DNA from: an uncultured Bacteroidales bacterium
GTDB taxonomy: Bacteria > Bacteroidota > Bacteroidia > Bacteroidales > UBA932
Length of the DNA: 6,170 nt
Assembly (NCBI GenBank): GCA_937898205.1
Contig: CALEJC010000087.1
Span: forward strand, 1-6,170
Direction of reading: 5' to 3'
The notes beneath the pieces were generated by a model, which did no database searches, was not told the DNA's origin, and saw only the letters and a program-made list of their open reading frames with translations. A program made the translations under genes and the position numbers. This document shows positions 1 through 3,769 of this stretch, piece after piece; the first letter of the stretch is position 1, and every line of letters starts with the position of its first letter.

Positions 1-2355
1 AAGTTCTCGAAGAGCATCGCCCTCGATGCCGGTGCGAAGGGTGACATCGCCTTCGAGCGCACCATTCCGAAGGTTAAGAAGTGGAGCCACGAGCACCCCA
101 ACCTCTACACCTCGGTGGTTACGCTTAAAGGCTTGGATGGCAAAATTGTAGAGGCTACCTCGTGCCGCACAGGCTTCCGCAAGGTGGAGATTAAGGATGG
201 CGTGCTGTTGCTCAATGGTCGTCGCCTGATGATTAACGGCGTCAACCTGCACGAGCATAACCCCGCCACGGGTCACGTCGTAAACCGCGACCTTATGCTC
301 AAGGATATTGAGCTTATGAAGCGCCACAATATCAACGCTGTGCGCACCTCCCACTATCCTAATGATCCGCTCTGGTATAGCCTCTGTGATAAATATGGTA
401 TCTATGTGGTGGATGAGGCTAATATTGAGTCTCATGGCATGGGCTACGGCGACAGGACTCTTGCAAAACGTGACGACTATACCCATGCTCACCTTGAGCG
501 CATCACAAGGATGGTACAGCGCGACTACAACCACCCTTCAATCATAATCTGGAGCTTGGGCAACGAGGCCGGTGACGGCCCTAATTTTGAGAAGGGCTAT
601 GCTGCCATCAAGGCTATGGATACATCCCGTCCGGTGCAGTATGAAAGAGCTGTGCTCAATGATCACACCGATATCTATTGCCCTATGTATCTTGGCTATG
701 CCGGCGTAGAGAGATACATGGCAAGCAATCCTGACAAGCCTCTCATACAGTGTGAATATGCACATGCGATGGGTAACTCTATGGGTGGTCTGAAGGAATA
801 TATGGATCTTGTGCGCAAGTATCCTAAGTATCAGGGCGGATTTATCTGGGACTTTGTGGATCAGGCTATCAGGTGGCCTAGTGATGCCCAGAAATATGGC
901 ACAGACCATATCTTTGCATATGGCGGTGACTTCAATGACTTTGACCCTAGCGACAACTCATTCTGCAGCAACGGTATCATCGCGGCGGACCGTAGCTATC
1001 ATCCTCATTCATACGAGGTTGCCTACCAATATCGATCTATCCTTACATCTGCAACTCCAGAGCAACTCAAGGCAGGAAAGGTCGAGGTATATAACGAGAA
1101 CTTCTTTGTTGATCTGAGCGCATATATGATGCAGTGGACCATGGTAGTGGACGGTCACCCTGTGGCTACAGGTGTAGTGCCTGAGCTTAATGTGGCTCCT
1201 CAGCAGAAGTCAGTGATCGACCTTGGCTATAAACTTGCATTTGATGTAAATGAATATGCCGGTCATGACATCTATCTCAATGTGGAATATACCCTCAAGT
1301 CTGCATCACCTCTTCTCCCTGCAGGATATAAGGTCGCCTATGACCAGCTGGCTATCAATATCGCTGATGTGCCTGCGTTTGATGCACCGGAAGGTGGCAG
1401 TATCCAGATGCTTCAGCAAGGAAACATCTATACCTTCTCGGGAGTGCTCACATTTGAGGGTTCAAGCCACGATCGCGTCGCTCCATGGGAGGCAAGATTT
1501 GACTCTTCCAATGGCGCTCTCGTGAGCTATATGCTTGGAGCAAAGCAGCTTGTGGCAGAACCTTTGATGCCATGCTTTGGCCGCGCGATGACAGAAAATG
1601 ACTTGGGCGCAAAGCTTGAGCGCAAGCTTCAGATGTGGCTTTACCCTGAGTTTAAGGTGACTTCGTTTGAGGCTTCAGCAGGAGAGTCAGCGGCCCGAGT
1701 TGAAGTGAAATATGCTCCGATCGGAGAAGCTGCCGCAGTGAGCGTGGTCTATGATATCTATGCCGACGGCACTATTGCTGCCACAGAGTCAATCAAGGAT
1801 GCCGGCAAGCTCGCAGAGGCTCCAATGATGCCTCGCGTGGGCATGGAGATGGCTATGCCTGGCCAGTACAGCAACTTTGAATTCTATGGTTACGGTCCTC
1901 ATGAAAACTATGCCGACCGCACAAGTTCTTCGCTCGTGGGACTGTACAGACAGAGAGTGGAAGATCAGTATCACTATGGCTATGTGCGCCCTCAGGAGTC
2001 CGGCACAAAGACCGGCCTGAAGTGGGCAAAGGTGACTGATGACAACGGCACAGGATTCCTCATCTGCTCTGACAAGAGGTTCTCCGCTTCGGCATTGCCG
2101 TTTGGTCGCAGAGATATCGATATGGCGATCACCGGCGGTGGCAGAGGCGATGGCGGCGACCAGAGACATTCGCTTGAGCTCAAGGCCAAGGCTTACGAGG
2201 GACAGCGCTCGCTTGGCAAGACTCATGTCAACTTTGACCTCCGTCAGATGGGTCTTGGTTGCGTGACATCATGGGGAGCACTCCCGCTTCCTGAATACCA
2301 GATCCCGGCAGGGGAGTATGACTTCTTCTTTGTCCTCAGACCTGTAGATAACTAG
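1..2355 (+). CDS. lacZ: LacZ-type beta-galactosidase, glycoside hydrolase family 2 (5'-truncated by window edge)
   Basis: This enzyme hydrolyses terminal beta-D-galactosyl residues with retention of configuration, and in this lineage probably works in the periplasm. The frame is open from base 1, so the gene enters from the left; 784 residues are visible, against roughly 1,020-1,100 for the family, so the sugar-binding domain and any signal peptide are missing. Residues 1-50 end the first Ig-like domain (WSHEHPNLY). The TIM barrel follows, with GVNLHEHNP (His84), SHYPNDPLWY (His118) and DEANIESHGM (Glu143 and His145, the expected metal ligands). WSLGNEAG carries the acid/base Glu189, CEYAHAMGNS carries the nucleophile Glu252, and GGFIWDFVDQ comes next. 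A second Ig-like domain spans about 345-450. The C-terminal beta-galactosidase small-chain domain runs from about 480 to the end and includes YGYGPHENYADR and the closing TSWGALPLPEY. All key residues are intact. The natural substrate may be a plant or host glycan rather than lactose. The first ~300 bases differ in codon use from the rest. The gene converges on the SDR gene and overlaps its stop. Confidence 0.95.
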   Translation, partial: KFSKSIALDAGAKGDIAFERTIPKVKKWSHEHPNLYTSVVTLKGLDGKIVEATSCRTGFRKVEIKDGVLLLNGRRLMINGVNLHEHNPATGHVVNRDLMLKDIELMKRHNINAVRTSHYPNDPLWYSLCDKYGIYVVDEANIESHGMGYGDRTLAKRDDYTHAHLERITRMVQRDYNHPSIIIWSLGNEAGDGPNFEKGYAAIKAMDTSRPVQYERAVLNDHTDIYCPMYLGYAGVERYMASNPDKPLIQCEYAHAMGNSMGGLKEYMDLVRKYPKYQGGFIWDFVDQAIRWPSDAQKYGTDHIFAYGGDFNDFDPSDNSFCSNGIIAADRSYHPHSYEVAYQYRSILTSATPEQLKAGKVEVYNENFFVDLSAYMMQWTMVVDGHPVATGVVPELNVAPQQKSVIDLGYKLAFDVNEYAGHDIYLNVEYTLKSASPLLPAGYKVAYDQLAINIADVPAFDAPEGGSIQMLQQGNIYTFSGVLTFEGSSHDRVAPWEARFDSSNGALVSYMLGAKQLVAEPLMPCFGRAMTENDLGAKLERKLQMWLYPEFKVTSFEASAGESAARVEVKYAPIGEAAAVSVVYDIYADGTIAATESIKDAGKLAEAPMMPRVGMEMAMPGQYSNFEFYGYGPHENYADRTSSSLVGLYRQRVEDQYHYGYVRPQESGTKTGLKWAKVTDDNGTGFLICSDKRFSASALPFGRRDIDMAITGGGRGDGGDQRHSLELKAKAYEGQRSLGKTHVNFDLRQMGLGCVTSWGALPLPEYQIPAGEYDFFFVLRPVDN
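2352..2355. other. Shared CTAG stop overlap between convergent genes
   Basis: The palindrome CTAG supplies both stop codons: TAG at 2353-2355 closes lacZ on the plus strand, and TAG read from 2354 to 2352 closes the SDR gene on the minus strand. The two genes therefore overlap tail to tail by four bases, and no intergenic terminator can exist between them. Confidence 0.95.
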
Positions 2356-3182
2356 AGTCTGATCTTAGAAAAAGATCTCATCATCGCATCCCACCAGCGT
2401 GTCGGGAGTATTGCGTGAAAAAATACAATGCTTCGAGCGCCCAAGCCCACGAGATATCTGGTGCGTGGGCGCTTGGCTTTTATGGCCTTGACGATGGCTT
2501 TTGAGACTACGGAAGGACTTGACATCCAAGGAGCTCCGTAGGCTTTGCGGAAGGTGTCTGCCATATTTTGCGCAGACTGCTCATAGACGCTGCCGCGGCT
2601 GCTCTGCTCAAGATGATCGGCAGCAATGAAACCCCAATCTGTGCCGATCCCACCCGGCTCGATCAGCACTACATCTATCCCAAATGGCCTTGCTTCAATC
2701 CTTAGCGCGTCGCTAAAAGCCTCTACGGCATATTTAGAGACATTGTACCACGCGCCGAAGTTGATGACCATACGTCCTGCCACAGAAGAGATGTTGATAA
2801 TCTTCCCGCCTCCTTGCTCTCTCATCTGAGGAAGCACGAGTCTGGTGAGCTCCGCGAGACCAAACAGATTGACGTCAATCTGCCTGCGTGCTTCTTCCAT
2901 GGACACATTTTCAATTGCGCCTAGCGACCCGTAGCCGGCATTGTTGACAAGGACATCGATCCTCCCTTGCTCTTTGATCACAGTGTCGATTGCGCTGCGG
3001 CAGGAGTCGCTATCAGTAACATCCAGGTGAATTGTTTTTATCCCTTCCTTTTCAAGGGCTTTGAGCTTGTCGGTGCGACGAGCTGCACCATATACCATGT
3101 GACCTTGCCGGGCGAGCCTGATGGCTGTGTCGAAGCCGATTCCGCTACTGGCGCCTGAAATGAAAATAACTTTGCTGCACAT
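2352..3182 (-). CDS. Classical short-chain dehydrogenase/reductase (SDR family oxidoreductase)
   Basis: This is a probable cytosolic NAD(P)-dependent oxidoreductase acting on an unidentified carbonyl or alcohol substrate. Counting from the start chosen here, the protein has 276 residues, a normal classical-SDR length. The Rossmann glycine motif is SGASSGIG (9-16). AARR after the second beta strand suggests NADP(H) preference. NNAG is at 80-83, and the catalytic tetrad is Asn105 (DVNLFG), Ser133 (INISS), Tyr146 and Lys150 (YNVSK). EPGG follows at about 175-178. The frame also has an ATG at 3216-3218, which would add 12 residues. I prefer the ATG at 3180-3182 because it puts the usual short lead (MCSKVIFISG) before the glycine motif, and because the upstream ATG lies just upstream of a Bacteroides-type -7 box. 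There is no Shine-Dalgarno; the leader is AT-rich. The gene is divergent from the lipocalin gene and convergent with lacZ. The C-terminal segment (RSIVFFHAILPTRWW) is hydrophobic and might touch the membrane, but that is weak. The family is too broad to name a substrate. Confidence 0.93.
   Translation of the reverse strand: MCSKVIFISGASSGIGFDTAIRLARQGHMVYGAARRTDKLKALEKEGIKTIHLDVTDSDSCRSAIDTVIKEQGRIDVLVNNAGYGSLGAIENVSMEEARRQIDVNLFGLAELTRLVLPQMREQGGGKIINISSVAGRMVINFGAWYNVSKYAVEAFSDALRIEARPFGIDVVLIEPGGIGTDWGFIAADHLEQSSRGSVYEQSAQNMADTFRKAYGAPWMSSPSVVSKAIVKAIKAKRPRTRYLVGLGARSIVFFHAILPTRWWDAMMRSFSKIRL
2434..2483 (+). terminator. Possible lacZ terminator hairpin inside the SDR coding sequence
   Basis: On the plus strand CGAGCGCCCA (2434-2443) can pair with TGGGCGCTTG (2466-2475) through ten base pairs including one G-U wobble, followed by CTTTTAT at 2477-2483. 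The loop is long (22 nt). A second fold pairs CCAA (2441-2444) with TTGG (2473-2476) and GCCCAC (2445-2450) with GTGGGC (2465-2470), leaving a GC bulge. The site lies about 80 bases past the lacZ stop, antisense to the SDR 3' end. In the minus-strand RNA the wobble becomes an A-C mismatch, which favours plus-strand function. It could simply be GC-rich coding sequence. Confidence 0.3.
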
Positions 3183-3198
3183 TGAAAATAAATTTCTC

Positions 3199-3229
3199 CA
3201 AATATATTCATTTGGCACAGATTTTCTAA
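3199..3229 (-). promoter_or_regulatory. Candidate Bacteroides-type promoter of the SDR gene
   Basis: On the minus strand TATATTTG (3206 down to 3199) matches the Bacteroides -7 consensus TAnnTTTG exactly. A TTAG (3229 down to 3226), one base off the -33 TTTG, lies 19 nt upstream, which is the expected spacing. Transcription would begin near 3190-3195, giving a leader of about ten bases to the ATG at 3182. This is why the longer reading frame from 3218 is not preferred. The match was made by eye. Confidence 0.5.
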
Positions 3230-3241
3230 TAGCTGTGATTG
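3211..3241 (+). promoter_or_regulatory. Candidate promoter of the lipocalin gene
   Basis: TTTG at 3211-3214 fits the Bacteroides -33 element. After 19 nt comes TGTGATTG (3234-3241), which matches four of the six fixed positions of the -7 consensus TAnnTTTG. The start of transcription would fall near 3247-3250, just ahead of the ATG at 3261. The -7 match is weak. The element interleaves with the divergent SDR promoter candidate and lies partly in the inverted repeat. Confidence 0.3.
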
Positions 3242-3261
3242 TTTTTAAAACACAGTTATTA
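3227..3261. repeat. Inverted repeat in the SDR/lipocalin divergent region, possible operator
   Basis: The left arm TAATAGCTGTG (3227-3237) and right arm CACAGTTATTA (3251-3261) are inverted copies matching at 10 of 11 positions, separated by 13 bases of T/A-rich DNA. The left arm overlaps the candidate SDR -33 element and contains part of the candidate lipocalin -7 element. The right arm ends on the first base of the lipocalin ATG. A dimeric regulator bound here could control both genes. If transcription starts upstream of 3227 it could instead fold as an RNA hairpin over the lipocalin start, since the single mismatch becomes a G-U pair. Confidence 0.6.
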
Positions 3262-3764
3262 TGAAAAAGTTAATTTTAATTATATGTGCAATGAGCTTAT
3301 TTTCAAATATCAGCCGTGCTCAAAGTGTGGATAACTCCACAGTAAAAACCCTTGATCTAAATAGTTATCTTGGGACTTGGTATGAACTCGCAAGATTTGA
3401 CCACTCATTTGAGAGAGGTCTTCAGGAAGTGATGACTTTCTATGAACTCAGAGAAGATGGCAAAATCGATGTAATCAATAGCGGCATCAAAAACGGTAAG
3501 TATAAAGTGGCCTATGGCAAGGCAAAGCTTACAGATGAGACCGGGGTCTTGAGAGTCTCTTTCTTCGGTCCGTTCTACTCAGACTACAGAGTCCTGATGC
3601 TTGACGACGATTATGAATATGCGCTTGTCGGCGGCAAAAACGACAAGTATCTTTGGATACTCTCACGCAATCCCGAGCTTGAAGATGAGGATTATGATAA
3701 GATCCTGACCGAAGCTACCCGCAGAGGCTACGATATCAGTCGTCTGATCTGGATAGAGCAATAA
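3261..3764 (+). CDS. blc: Bacterial lipocalin, Blc family, exported
   Basis: This small beta-barrel protein probably binds lipids such as fatty acids or lysophospholipids in the cell envelope, as known for E. coli Blc. It has 167 residues, close to the family length. Residues 1-20 form a signal peptide: Lys2-Lys3, a hydrophobic core, then SRA before Gln21. The lipocalin signature GTWYELARFDHSFERGL starts at residue 38 and closely resembles the Blc sequence. SFFGPFY (100-106), ALVGG (121-125) and LWILSRNP (131-138) are the other conserved blocks, and the C-terminal GYDISRLIW also fits. Unlike E. coli Blc there is no lipobox: the only N-terminal Cys (Cys9) follows Ile in the hydrophobic core, so the protein is predicted to be a soluble periplasmic or secreted form. 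The start is the ATG before MKK; no Shine-Dalgarno is visible. The gene is divergent from the SDR gene, ends 5 bases from the convergent GH106 stop, and is followed by a strong hairpin. Confidence 0.95.
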   Translation: MKKLILIICAMSLFSNISRAQSVDNSTVKTLDLNSYLGTWYELARFDHSFERGLQEVMTFYELREDGKIDVINSGIKNGKYKVAYGKAKLTDETGVLRVSFFGPFYSDYRVLMLDDDYEYALVGGKNDKYLWILSRNPELEDEDYDKILTEATRRGYDISRLIWIEQ

Positions 3765-3769
3765 AGATA

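Noticed and set aside
115..117. GTG as the start of lacZ
   Set aside because: The same frame is open back to base 1 and encodes LacZ-like sequence upstream (WSHEHPNLYTS), so it is an internal valine codon of a truncated gene.
1789..2226. A 145-codon minus-strand open frame inside lacZ
   Set aside because: It is antisense to the conserved C-terminal LacZ domain, with no recognisable motif and no promoter or start context.
2361..2377. Small hairpin GATCTT-AGAAA-AAGATC just past the lacZ stop
   Set aside because: Only six AT-rich pairs and no following T-run on the plus strand; too weak to call a terminator.
3183..3218. SDR start at the upstream ATG (3216-3218), adding 12 residues
   Set aside because: The extension is not SDR-like and lies across the best -7 promoter match; the ATG at 3182 gives the usual distance to the glycine motif.
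3734..3747. Short dyad ATCAG/CTGAT near the lipocalin 3' end, as a GH106 terminator
   Set aside because: Five-bp stem without a U-tract on the minus strand; consistent with chance.
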